DNA of 64,000 nt from Anadara kagoshimensis (Eukaryota > Mollusca > Bivalvia > Arcoida > Arcidae): the NCBI GenBank assembly GCA_021292105.1, contig CM037874.1:27163083-27227082 (forward strand), in the 5' to 3' direction. Below, in pieces: positions 54,873 through 64,000 of the stretch (its first letter is position 1; the number at the start of each line of letters is the position of its first letter). The position numbers and the translations under genes are program-made. Below the pieces are notes generated by a model. The model had not been told where the DNA came from, did not search any database, and worked only from the letters and a program-made list of their open reading frames with translations.

Positions 54873-57800
54873 CCCAGATACAGTACCTGAGATCTGTCAA
54901 TGCTACTGAGGATAACCGATTAGTGTGGAACTGGCAGTTCGTTCTCTATCTCTCGGCAGCTTTTCAGCAGCTGCTATCTCGACAGATTTTCGGTCACCAG
55001 CTGTTCATATCTCGGCCAATCAAGAGCCGATCTTCGACTCCTTTTTCGTTAGATTAGTTTAAAAGCAACACTTTGTCAAGTAGACACTTAATAAATTTAG
55101 ATACTGTTACTAGAGCTAGAGCCAACATTGTTTCATGAACAGAAAAATGCCGCTTCCGGAGCACCAGGTCTTATTCCAAGAACTGACGATTCATGTTTTA
55201 ATTGTTTATTTTGAAAATTGTATTAGACAAGTTTTTAACTGTACAATGTTATTCAATTACATTTATTTATTGTTTTTGTTGCAGTTGCAGTGTATGTGAA
55301 AAGAAACAGAACAGACATTTTGTTGTACCTGCCTCAAAATTCAAACTTTTACAGGTATGTAAATAAATCGTATATAAATGTTTCTACTGTAAATCAAATT
55401 TCGCGAGCACTCTGTCTTCGTGAGCACTCTAATTTCCTGGAATTATGATTTACTTAATTCTAGAACTATTGATTGCTTTGGAACACAAGCTCATATTGGT
55501 AAATTGAAATAAATTCACCTTGGATTGTAAACCGTGTTCAGTCGCGTACCTAGACTTGCACAAGTCCCTATATTAAATTATTAATTTTAGTATCTTGCCC
55601 CTTTAAAACTATTACAGAGATCGACTGACAAAAGTCAATTTACTAATTTAATATAGGGACTTGTGCAAGTCTATCGCGTACCTAACACTGACGCAAAAAC
55701 ACAGTTGCGTGTACATGTATTTTGCTGCCATTCTGTTCACATTCTCTTAGACAAAATCCACCTCTTTCTTTTGAAATATTATTCCGGGCCCAATTAGAGA
55801 ACGTATTTCAGGTGTCACATACGTCCATTATACTCCGTTCTCAATGAATGAGTTTTCAGGTGCAAAACATAACGCAAAACGATGATGTCAAATAAAAATT
55901 ATTAAGAAGTATGTTAACCAGCAAAATTGTGGAGATCACTGTATTGTTTTGTTCATACTTTTTAGAAAGATTCAAAGAAAGGCTTCAGAACAAATATTTG
56001 TTTTGTGTGTGATTTGATTGTTGTACACATTATCCATGTATATCTCTATCACAGAGTTGAGTTGAATAATTGTGTTTAATGTCCCAGTCAAGAATATTTC
56101 ACTTATATCAAGACGTCGCCAGCTATAGGTGAAGGTAAAGAAATTTTGCCTTTGCGTTGCGCTGATGGCCTTATATAACAGGGTTCTTTATTATGCCACG
56201 CGCACCTTGACACGGGACCTCGTTTAAGAACTGACTTTCATTTCGTAATGCTGAGTGCTTGGCGAAAGAACATTCACTACCCACTTTCAAGTGGGATCAG
56301 ATTCGGGGTTCGAACCCATGACTTCCCACTTACGGAGTGAGCACTCTGTCAACTGAGCTATCTTAGTGGTCTCTAACATAGACGGACTTAATAAAGAATG
56401 AATGAATAAATGGACTACTTTTTATATTATATTTTCATAGGGTCAGGAAAGTTTAACAACATACACTTTTAACACACATAAAGCAAAGCATATGTTCTGT
56501 AAGATTTGTGGCGTCCAGAGTTTTTATATCCCGAGATCAAACCCGGACGGATACGGTGAGTACAAACTGATGGTATGTCGAGTTGAGTTGTGTAATTGTG
56601 TTTAGCGTCCTAGTCAAGGATATTTCGCTTATATCGAGACGTCGCCAGCTATAAGCGAAAGTAGAAAATTTGCCTGTGCGTTCCGCTGATGGCAATATAC
56701 AGCCGGGTTCTTTATCGTGCCACGCCTACCGTGACACGGGACCTCGTTTATTTTAAGTTCCCATTCGAAAGATTTCGTTATGCCTAGTGCTTGACGAAAG
56801 AACAGTCACTACCCACTTTCAAGTCTTGGATCAGACCCGACCGGGGATCGAACCTACAATCTACACTCTACAAACTGATCTACCGGGTAGTGCTGATGGT
56901 TTGTCGACATTAAATCTCTAAAATATTGGTATTTCATGTGTGTGTTATATTTTGCAAATATGCTTTATTTTTTTTCAATATGTGTGGGGGTAACATTTTT
57001 AAATGTTGTTACGTCCTATTAAGAAGATCCTAACTGTTTTGTATTATATATTTAATCTAATATATCATGTGATACATTTCATCCACGTTATTGAATAAAA
57101 TTGTGAATTATTGTAAAAAAAATAATAAACAGAAAAAAAATATTAAAAAGAAAAAACGAAATTGTAGACAAAGTTTTACTATCCTTTACTTTATCTATGT
57201 GTTCATCTTTTCTGTGTATTGTCCTGTGTGGCTGCTTAATTATTATCTTGTATAAGTACACCTTTTCAGTTGAACATCCTCGATTTGATGTCACACTGTC
57301 AAGATCTGGATGGCTGCATGTTCAAAATCATTTTTAGCTCACCTGACCAAAGGTCATGTTAGCTTATGGTATGGTGCAGCGTGTGTATGTGCGTGCGTGC
57401 ATGCGTGTGTCGTTAACACACATTTTCGACTTCTCCTCTGAAAGTACTCGGCAGGTTTCAACGAGACTTGGTCAGAAGCATGTATGGGTCGGTGCAATTT
57501 AGATTTGTTCATGGCGTTGCCATGGCTACCAAAACTAGGTCACAGTGACCTAGGGGTGCAAAAATCTTGAAAAATCTTCTTCTCTGAAACCGATGATGGG
57601 AGAAAAAATCTGATGTGATATTTGGCTTCTCTAGGGTCTTAAGCCTGCAGTTTGTTCATTTCGTGAAATTCGGTCGAAAAATGGGTTACCCGTTTTTGCG
57701 TTTAATTTTGAAAAAATCGTAAAATAGTTTCAAATTGTTATAACTTGACTATTTGACCAGATAATGACATGGGGTTTTCAGTTATGACATCTCCTTGTTA

Positions 57801-58959
57801 ATATCTTCAAAATGAGGTCAAGGTCAATTGTGAAGGTCGTGACCTAATTTTTTTTCCTCTGATTATAATTATTATCTCAAAAACTATAAACTTTTTGTAT
57901 AGGCATGTATATTAGAATGTTGTAGGTAATGATACAACGATCATTTTGATGTATAGAAAAAGGTCATGGGTTCAAAGGTCAAGGTCACAGATGCGAAACA
58001 ATACCGAAATGGTTAATTATCTCGAAAACTATAAACTTTTTGTATACGCATGTATATAAGAATGTTGTAGGTATTGATACAACGATCATTCAAGTTAATG
58101 TATAGAAAAAAGTCATGGGTTCAAAGGTCAAGGTCACAGATGCGAAACAATACCAAAATGGTTAATTATCTCGAAAACTATAAACTTTTTGTATAGGCAT
58201 GTATATTAGAATGTTGTAGGTATTGATACAACGATCATTTTAATGTATAGAAAAAGGTCATGGGTTCAAAGGTCAAGGTCACAGATGCGAAACAATACCG
58301 AAATGGCTTATTATCTCGAAAACTATAAACTTTTTGTATACGCATGTATATTAGAATGTTGTATGTATTGATACAACGATCATTTTGATGTATAGAAAAG
58401 GTTATGGGTTCAAAGGTCAAGGTCACAGATGCGAAACAATACCAAAATGGTTAATTATCTCAAAAACTATAAACTTTTTGTATAGGTGTATATTAGAATG
58501 TTGTAGGTATTGATACAACGATCATTTTGATGTATAGAAAAAGGTCATGGGTTCAAAGGTCAAGGTCACAGATGCGAAACAATACCGAAATGGTTAATTA
58601 TCTCGAAAACTATAAACTTTTTGTATTCGCATATATATTAGAATGATGTAGGTATTGATACAACGATCATTTTGATGTATAGAAAAAGGTCATGGGTTCA
58701 AAGGTCGAGGTCACAGATGCTAAACAATACCGAAATAGTTAATTATCTCGAAAACTATAAACTTTTTCTATAGGCATGTATATTAGAATATTGTAGGTAT
58801 TGATACAACGGTCATTATGATGTAAAGAAAAAAGTCATTGCGGTTTAGTATTTATGTTTTCTTTAAATCTATCAGCTAGCCATTAGTTATCAGGTGAGCG
58901 TATCAGGCCTATGGGCCTCTTGTTTTAAATTGCCACACATTGACCCACGGTTTTTGTTT

Positions 58960-59010
<51 letters not shown>

Positions 59011-59175
59011 TTCAATAATTTTATCCAGATTTCCGTTTTTTTTGCAGGTGTGATGCCACACTGCCTTGACAAAGGTACAGTTGAGAGTTCCGATGTAAAA
59101 TATTTCGATGGTCAGAATTGGGAGGATTTTATCGAGAAATCAGACATTAGACAAAAATCAGTGGATTTTTCATGA
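54620..59175 (+). CDS. CENP-V / GFA-family zinc protein, 4 exons, exon 1 frame-broken
   Basis: Exons 54620-54721, 55285-55354, 56441-56555 and 59048-59175 encode about 138 residues of the CENP-V-like branch of the glutathione-dependent formaldehyde-activating fold. The zinc Cys are visible in HSGGCHCGSVRFEV, in the exon 1/2 junction CNCSVC and in MFCKICGVQSFYIPRSNPDG; VMPHCLDKGTVESSD follows. The frame from the ATG runs APTSPSVRLQ to the donor, which cannot join exon 2. Two bases out of frame, the same DNA reads LQVYDCN with two spare bases and joins exon 2 perfectly as CNCSVCEKKQ. Loss of one TC in ACATCTCCAAG explains this. It is either a polymorphism, gene decay or a consensus error. Molecular role in molluscs is not known; vertebrate CENP-V binds chromatin and microtubules. 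A splice acceptor (TATCTTGACAG) just before the ATG implies a 5' UTR exon upstream. Confidence 0.87.
54829..54872. repeat. Poly-T tract
   Basis: T run of about 44 bases in CENP-V-like intron 1. Confidence 0.95.
54878..55075. mobile_element. MITE family Q, diverged copy
   Basis: CTCGGCAGCTTTTCAGCAGC and ATCTCGACAGATTTTCGGTC interior motifs match family Q. The ends (GATCTGTCAATG, CACTTTGTCAAGTAG) are degraded. Confidence 0.5.
55285..55354 (+). CDS. CENP-V-like exon 2
   Basis: Acceptor TTTTTGTTGCAG, donor CAG|GTATGT; one base plus 23 codons: CSVCEKKQNRHFVVPASKFK. It needs two bases from exon 1; AA gives Asn. Confidence 0.9.
55551..55673. mobile_element. MITE with 30-bp perfect TIRs and 9-bp target duplication
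   Basis: TAGACTTGCACAAGTCCCTA and the inverse end TAGGGACTTGTGCAAGTCTA bound a 123-bp element. TCGCGTACC directly repeats on both sides (55542-55550, 55674-55682). A 9-bp duplication suggests the Mutator group. Confidence 0.9.
56053..56372 (-). mobile_element. tRNA-derived SINE
   Basis: The minus-strand head has TAGCTCAGTTGACAGAGTGC and GGTTCGAACCCCGA (B box). The tail is at the left (AATATTTCACTTATATCAAG in reverse). It lies in CENP-V-like intron 2. Confidence 0.85.
56441..56555 (+). CDS. CENP-V-like exon 3
   Basis: Acceptor ATTTTCATAG, donor TACG|GTGAGT; encodes GQESLTTYTFNTHKAKHMFC and KICGVQSFYIPRSNPDGY with a zinc Cys pair. Confidence 0.95.
56579..56900 (-). mobile_element. tRNA-derived SINE
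   Basis: Same layout as 56053-56372, 24 bp after exon 3 and in the same orientation. The tail reads GGATATTTCGCTTATATCGA in reverse; the head is diverged. Confidence 0.8.
57328..58922 (+). mobile_element. Non-autonomous Helitron-like element with central tandem repeats
   Basis: Starts TCATTTTTAGCTCACCTG and ends with the hairpin AGGCCTATGGGCCT followed by CTTG, next to T: the 5'-TC / 3'-hairpin-CTRR pattern of Helitrons. Between lie about seven copies of a 143-bp unit (57830-58840) with CAAAGGTCAAGGTCACAGAT and AAAACTATAAACTTTTTGTA. This layout matches the tandem-repeat-bearing Helitron relatives known from bivalves. No Rep/helicase gene is present. It occupies CENP-V-like intron 3. Confidence 0.78.
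58962..59012. repeat. (TTTA)n microsatellite
   Basis: Tetranucleotide run about 35 bp before the CENP-V-like exon 4 acceptor. Confidence 0.95.
59048..59175 (+). CDS. CENP-V-like exon 4 and stop
   Basis: Acceptor TTTTTTTGCAG; GVMPHCLDKGTVESSDVKYF then DGQNWEDFIEKSDIRQKSVD and TGA at 59173-59175. Matches the family C-terminus. Confidence 0.95.
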
Positions 59176-59271
59176 ACATTTAACGATATTTTATGTTCCA
59201 AAAAGCAAATTAAAAAATTCACTTGGTTGTGTTTATAGTGAACATTTTGCTTCTTAAAACCTTAAACCCAG

Positions 59272-59527
59272 GCCCCGGTTTCACAATCATTCCTTAGCTA
59301 AGATTTTCCTTAACTTAAATCTTGCAAAATTTCAAATCTTCATAATTTTGTTAATTTTCAAGATATTCAGGAATTTAAGGTGTTATTTTTAAGATGACCT
59401 CAAGATTAACATTTGCATTTAGTTTTGACAAAAATTTCATCAATAGTTCCAAAAAGAGAATATCAAAATTTGCTAAATTTAAGTTAAGGAAAATCTTAGC
59501 TAAGGAATGATTGTGAAACCGGGGTCT
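59272..59527. mobile_element. Palindromic MITE family P, best-preserved copy
   Basis: CCGGTTTCACAATCATTCCT..AGCTAAGATTTTCCTTAACTTA faces TAAGTTAAGGAAAATCTTAG..AGGAATGATTGTGAAACCGG; nearly perfect ends. Confidence 0.9.
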
Positions 59528-59974
59528 GGTATATACCAATACGTTACGTTACCGCCATTGGTATGACGTTTTTACCGCAATTGGTAGGACGTTACATCTT
59601 ACATCTTATCTTCCTTATTGCTATTTTAATCCCTATGAAATGGATTATATTAGGCTAAATCACCCTTGATAAACCACCAAAGTTTGTATGCTTTGGATCG
59701 TGCCAACGTTATTGTTAACAGAGCCACAACAGTAGTACATATGAATTAAGTTCTCCAATGCTAGACATGTACATGTCTCGTGATAAAAAGTAAAATGTTG
59801 TGCGAGTGATAGGGCATACAATCATTGGAAGCAAGTAGCAAGGTGTTCATAAATACATGCATTTCTTCACATTTAGTCTTGTTTCTCTCCCAAGCAAACC
59901 AGTTAAATCCCAACTTGCTGCTTGTTTGCAAATAATATACATGTCCATTTACATTTGTACGCATTTCCTTTAAA

Positions 59975-60312
59975 GGTTGAGTACTGGTGTTTAACCTCCC
60001 AGCAAAGAATATTTCACTTATACCAAGAAGTCGCCACATATAGGCGAAGGTGCAAAAACTATGCTTGTGCGTTGCGCCGATGGTATTATACAAAAGGGTT
60101 CTTTACCGTGCAATGCCTATCGTGACACCGTGCCTCGTTTATTTTAAGTTCCCGTCCCAAAGAACTGTGACTTTCATTTTCATAATGCGGAGTGCTTGGC
60201 GAAAGAACAGTCACTACCAAATTTAAAGTACTGAGTCAGACTCAGCCTGGGTTCAAATCCACAATCTCCCATTTACGGGGCGAGCACTCTACCAACTGAG
60301 CTACCGAAGTCA
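59975..60312 (-). mobile_element. tRNA-derived SINE
   Basis: Minus-strand head TAGCTCAGTTGGTAGAGTGC (A box) and GGATTTGAACCCAGG (B box); tail TGGTATAAGTGAAATATTCT at the left end. Confidence 0.85.
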
Positions 60313-61420
60313 TTACTTCCTTAAATGGGGCTCATCTCCAAAGCAATCTAATGAAAACCAAACATAGTGCTTATTAGATTGACATGTATAGCAAGGTGTC
60401 AATTTCATTTTTCCAGTCAAGATAACCCTTAACATTCATTTTTATTTTAGCAGTTTCATAATCTCTAACCCAAATTGAAAAACCGAGGTAATACCACATA
60501 ACGTTTGTGCAAACTATTATTCTCATCAGATAGGGAATCGCATAAAATGGTCTTTTCCCATAAAACAAGATTATTCCATGAAATTTGATAAACTTTCTTT
60601 ATATTACTTCACGTGCACATCATTCATCAACCAGTGATCACAATATCTGTTGTATATGTGTTGTTGGTGTGTTTTCTAGTTCTATGGACATGAATTCCCC
60701 AAAGAACAAGTGTTTTGTAATATCATTAAGCCTCTTAAAACAATGAATCCAGGCAGTGTCGGATAAAAGTACTTAAAAATATTTACATAAATAATATTAG
60801 AATGACTAAGTTCTTGAAGTCAAATCAGCATCACTGTCTTGCAGCTGAAAAACATCACACATCTGCATATACATACTGTACCATAGCACACAATTATGAA
60901 TAAATCAAAATTCTATAATTCTTAAGTGATTTTTATTTTCTTTAATTTTTACATTTATACATGTTTCATATCTTTCATGGTTTTTACAACTCAATAATGA
61001 AATAGCATTTATATTAGGAAAATATATACATCACCAATTTTATCATATAAACAGCCGTAGACATATATATAAATATTATGTATATATACAATTAAATGTA
61101 CAGAACTGTGACATCATAAGTCATGATAATTTTGGAATTTCCCTATACTACATAATCTTTGTAAACTATTGTTTCTTTTAAAAACATATCCTTCATCTAC
61201 AGTGAAACTTTGATCACTCAAGATGCAATCAACTTTAATTATGACTTGGGGTTTTAGAGTGTTCTTGGCTGTGTTGGCTATTACAATGAACTTCATCGGT
61301 TACAAATGATATGAAACTCAAAATTTCAATTGTTGAACCAAATGCAGACTTTGGTGCTTTTCAATATTTAAGAAATGATGTTGAGTTATGAAAGTTTCAC
61401 AGTAAATTCAGAATAATTTC
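60313..61420. other. No gene supported; AT-rich sequence
   Basis: A 60-codon minus-strand frame (61296-61114) starts MKFIVIANTAKNTLKPQVII. It has no recognised family and no clear splice sites. The composition is even and largely repeat-free, so this could be a 3' UTR or an unrecognised exon. Confidence 0.4.
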
Positions 61421-61421
61421 C

Positions 61422-61557
61422 TTACCCTTCTGGGGCACCAAGCCTCATTGTCCTGGTGGAGATTAAATGTCAAGTTTAACTTAATTTACTAGTTTCAAAG
61501 TTTTTACTTCGACTTGGGATTAATTTGGACATGAATTGGTATGTTTGTTTTTGATTT
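61422..61557 (-). repeat. Interspersed repeat family A, partial copy
   Basis: CTTACCCTTCTGGGGCACCA..GTTTCAAAGTTTTTACTT..GGTATGTTTGTTTTTGATT. Confidence 0.75.
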
Positions 61558-61559
61558 AC

Positions 61560-63560
61560 AAAGAGTTATAGAGAACATTTTAAAAAACAAAAGGTTTGAC
61601 ACAGCTCTGTACAAGTGCCTTGTTTTTATCAGCGACATTTAATACAGAATTCCCAGTATTATCTGTATTAAATATCACTGTTTCTATATAAATCATGATG
61701 AAAGACGGGTCCCTTATGTACATAACTACCAAATACATGTATATACACATTCACAAATATTGTTTATAACAAGTTCCCATAGAAAACAAAAAATATGCAT
61801 GAAATATTTAATATCAAGATTCTGAGAAAAATTAATTGAGGATATAAGATGTCTTCAAATGAAACAAATGATAAAATGGAACACCACAACACTTTTGTAA
61901 AATGAGCAATCAGTTTATCATGGTTCATGATGCTTGCAGATTAGATTAAATTTCCTAACAAATGAAAAACATACCTTCCTGCATTGAACAGTAAATAAAA
62001 GTTAGACATACAAGTGCCAAAGACAGTATGAAGGACATGTGTGCCAAATATGAAACCTGTAACAACACTAAGAGAAAATATCTGACAAGAGTCAAAGAAA
62101 CAAAAGGAATTAGTAAATTCAATGAATTTAGATCCCCTACTAGTAGGTTCTCTCTTACGTTCAAAGGGCAATAACTCTACAGAAAATGAGCAAACCAACT
62201 CAGGTAACGATATGCACATCTCCTATCAATGCTGTTGTTTCATGAAATAGTACTTCATAGCTTAGAAGAATTTGTGCAGACAAGCATTTTCAGCGGAAAG
62301 ACGGACAGACGGAAACTTGATTTAATATCCCCCTCTTTCTTTGAAAAGTGAGAGATAATAAAATATTATGTGCCAAGTCTGCCTGTGAAAAATAACAAAA
62401 TTGCTATACAAATGTTGATATCATTTCACTACATTCTACATCTTTATTTCTACTGCATAAGCAACTATTGTCTTCTTCTTTAAGTATAATTTTCTTTTAT
62501 CATAAACTTAGCAAACCTAAATACTATGACAGTAGTTATGGTATTTAAGATTTTCATATTTTCATTTTGTTATGCAATGAAAGAAATGAACATTTTGCAA
62601 ACTGCTATAAGAAAAATTCAAATGTCTTTATGCACCTTCCATATAACATGACGTCACTGAGGGTCAATTTTTTTATGCAAAAAATAACAGAAAAGGTGTG
62701 ACCAATCAAAATGCTTGAAACAAAGAAGAATTGTATTATACAAGAATAATTGTTATAACATATTTTAAGAGTGAGTGCAGAAATATCATTCATTAGTATA
62801 TATAATTGTCAATTAATTGAAAGGATTTCTATAAATAAAGAAAATAAATACATGTACAATGTATACGTGCTAGTAAAATGAACATAAAAAGGTTTGTTTT
62901 GTTACAAAACTGTAGAACACAAATCCCTGGGTAATGAACAAACAAAAAGTAAATAAATCTGATATGATTATCTATGAATTCTATTTTACATCTTTTCAGA
63001 TTTTCAATTTTACCAAAAGAAAACTTAGCTCACACACCTATAAATGTATCTATCTTACTAACATCCTCAAAACTAGTACATGTACATCTTAATTTAAGCA
63101 AACAAACTTATAAAATTGAGCCAAAAATGGTTATTATTGAATATGGAAATATCCTCTTCTCCGATTTGTCTAGAAAAGACTAGGACAGTTTTCTACCATG
63201 TAATAATATTCCAATATAAATACTAAAATATAATAATAGATGCATGACAGAGTTTGTCAACATTGTTTAAGATGATATCACATAAAAGTATGATATGCTG
63301 TTTTGATGATGCATGGTAGTGCCGCGAGTGGAGTAATGAAGTTTTTCATCCAGTCAATTCTTTTACTTATTTTGCAGTGTGGAGGAGGAAACTAGAGTGC
63401 CTGGAGAAAACCACCAACATTTGGCAAGCAAACTGACAAACATTCTCACACTAGGATCAGTGTGACTCGAACCTAAAAAGTGAGAGAGGTACAGTGATTG
63501 TAAGTGGGTGCTTTAGACCACCTAGACACTGAGGCCTAAGTAGTGCAATTATGTGTACTG
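61560..63560. other. No gene seen
   Basis: AT-rich with short frames only. A GGACAGACGGAAACTTGATT..ATATCCCCC fragment (62290-62340) belongs to the GGGGGTATA element family. A GGAAACTAGAGTGCCTGGAG block (63388-63407) is shared with other repeats. Confidence 0.5.
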
Positions 63561-63571
63561 GTTCATATTAA

Positions 63572-63937
63572 CACTTTCACTGCCAATCACGACTCTAGTC
63601 AAATTTACCATTCAGTGCCAATGGCGACTTCAGTCAAGTTTACCATTTAATGCCATGAGCGACTCTAGTCGAAATTGATTAGTGTGTTCGTTTACATTGT
63701 CAATACAGTATTCAAAGAGCGACAACTCCTAAGTTTTTAATTGCATCTTATAGCTGATAACGTAAGCGACATTTTGATATATAATATGTGGGGGTTTCCC
63801 TATGTAAATCAAGGCATGGATTGAAAATGAAAGTAGAAATTATAGGGAAACAAAGGAATGTTTGGCACTGGGGAGTTATGTTCTTGAGGGAGCTGGCATA
63901 TATAGACCCTTTTTTGAGGTATGTGGCAGCGAAAGTG
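63572..63937. mobile_element. piggyBac-like MITE between TTAA sites
   Basis: CACTTTCACTGCCA at the left and its inverse GGCAGCGAAAGTG at the right, each flanked by TTAA (63568-63571, 63938-63941). TTAA target sites are the hallmark of piggyBac. Inside, a unit of about 40 bp with GCGACTCTAGTC repeats three times near the left end. Confidence 0.75.
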
Positions 63938-64000
63938 TTAAAGTTGTGTTACAAAGCAGTATACATGTATTGTTATTTAATGTAGTTTTGTATAACTGTA

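Overview
The window looks like nuclear DNA of a bivalve mollusc, possibly a venerid-type clam. It is AT-rich, with intron-split genes using canonical GT/AG sites, tRNA-derived SINEs with a bivalve-type tail, a Helitron-like element with central tandem repeats, a mariner, LINE fragments and many foldback MITEs. The species call is inference; the eukaryotic gene structure is read directly.

Four protein-coding genes can be assembled from exons by splice sites, reading phase and family motifs. (1) Minus strand, 6432-11336: a secreted protein with signal peptide, PAN/apple-like domain and an ALK-type glycine-rich domain. (2) Plus strand, 18039-23541: a fatty-acid-binding protein (FABP) with the classical four-exon structure and a one-base frame problem in the last exon. 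(3) Minus strand, 27773-53819: an extracellular alpha carbonic anhydrase whose catalytic body (exons 2-7, 27773-35276) is complete. Upstream of it lie four separate signal-peptide exons (38.6, 42.1, 48.9 and 53.7 kb). All end in the same phase on a G and can all be joined to exon 2, and three have a clear TATA box. (4) Plus strand, 54620-59175: a CENP-V/GFA-family zinc protein with a two-base frame break in exon 1.

Layout: 1-6.4 kb is repeats only. 6.4-11.3 kb is the PAN/Gly-rich gene with MITEs in its introns. 13.8-16.2 kb holds a decayed mariner next to a 980-bp foldback element with arms of about 400 bp. 18-23.5 kb is the FABP gene, with a second copy of its promoter in intron 1. 23.7-27.7 kb holds SINEs, hairpins and tandem repeats. 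27.8-53.8 kb is the carbonic anhydrase gene; its intron 5 is mostly a 67-bp minisatellite. 54.6-59.2 kb is the CENP-V-like gene, with a Helitron-like element in its last intron. 59.2-64 kb is repeats plus AT-rich sequence with no supported gene.

The genes do not form a pathway; they are unrelated neighbours. The most interesting feature is the set of alternative secretory leader exons feeding one carbonic anhydrase body, which would let different promoters drive one enzyme with different leaders and mature N-termini.
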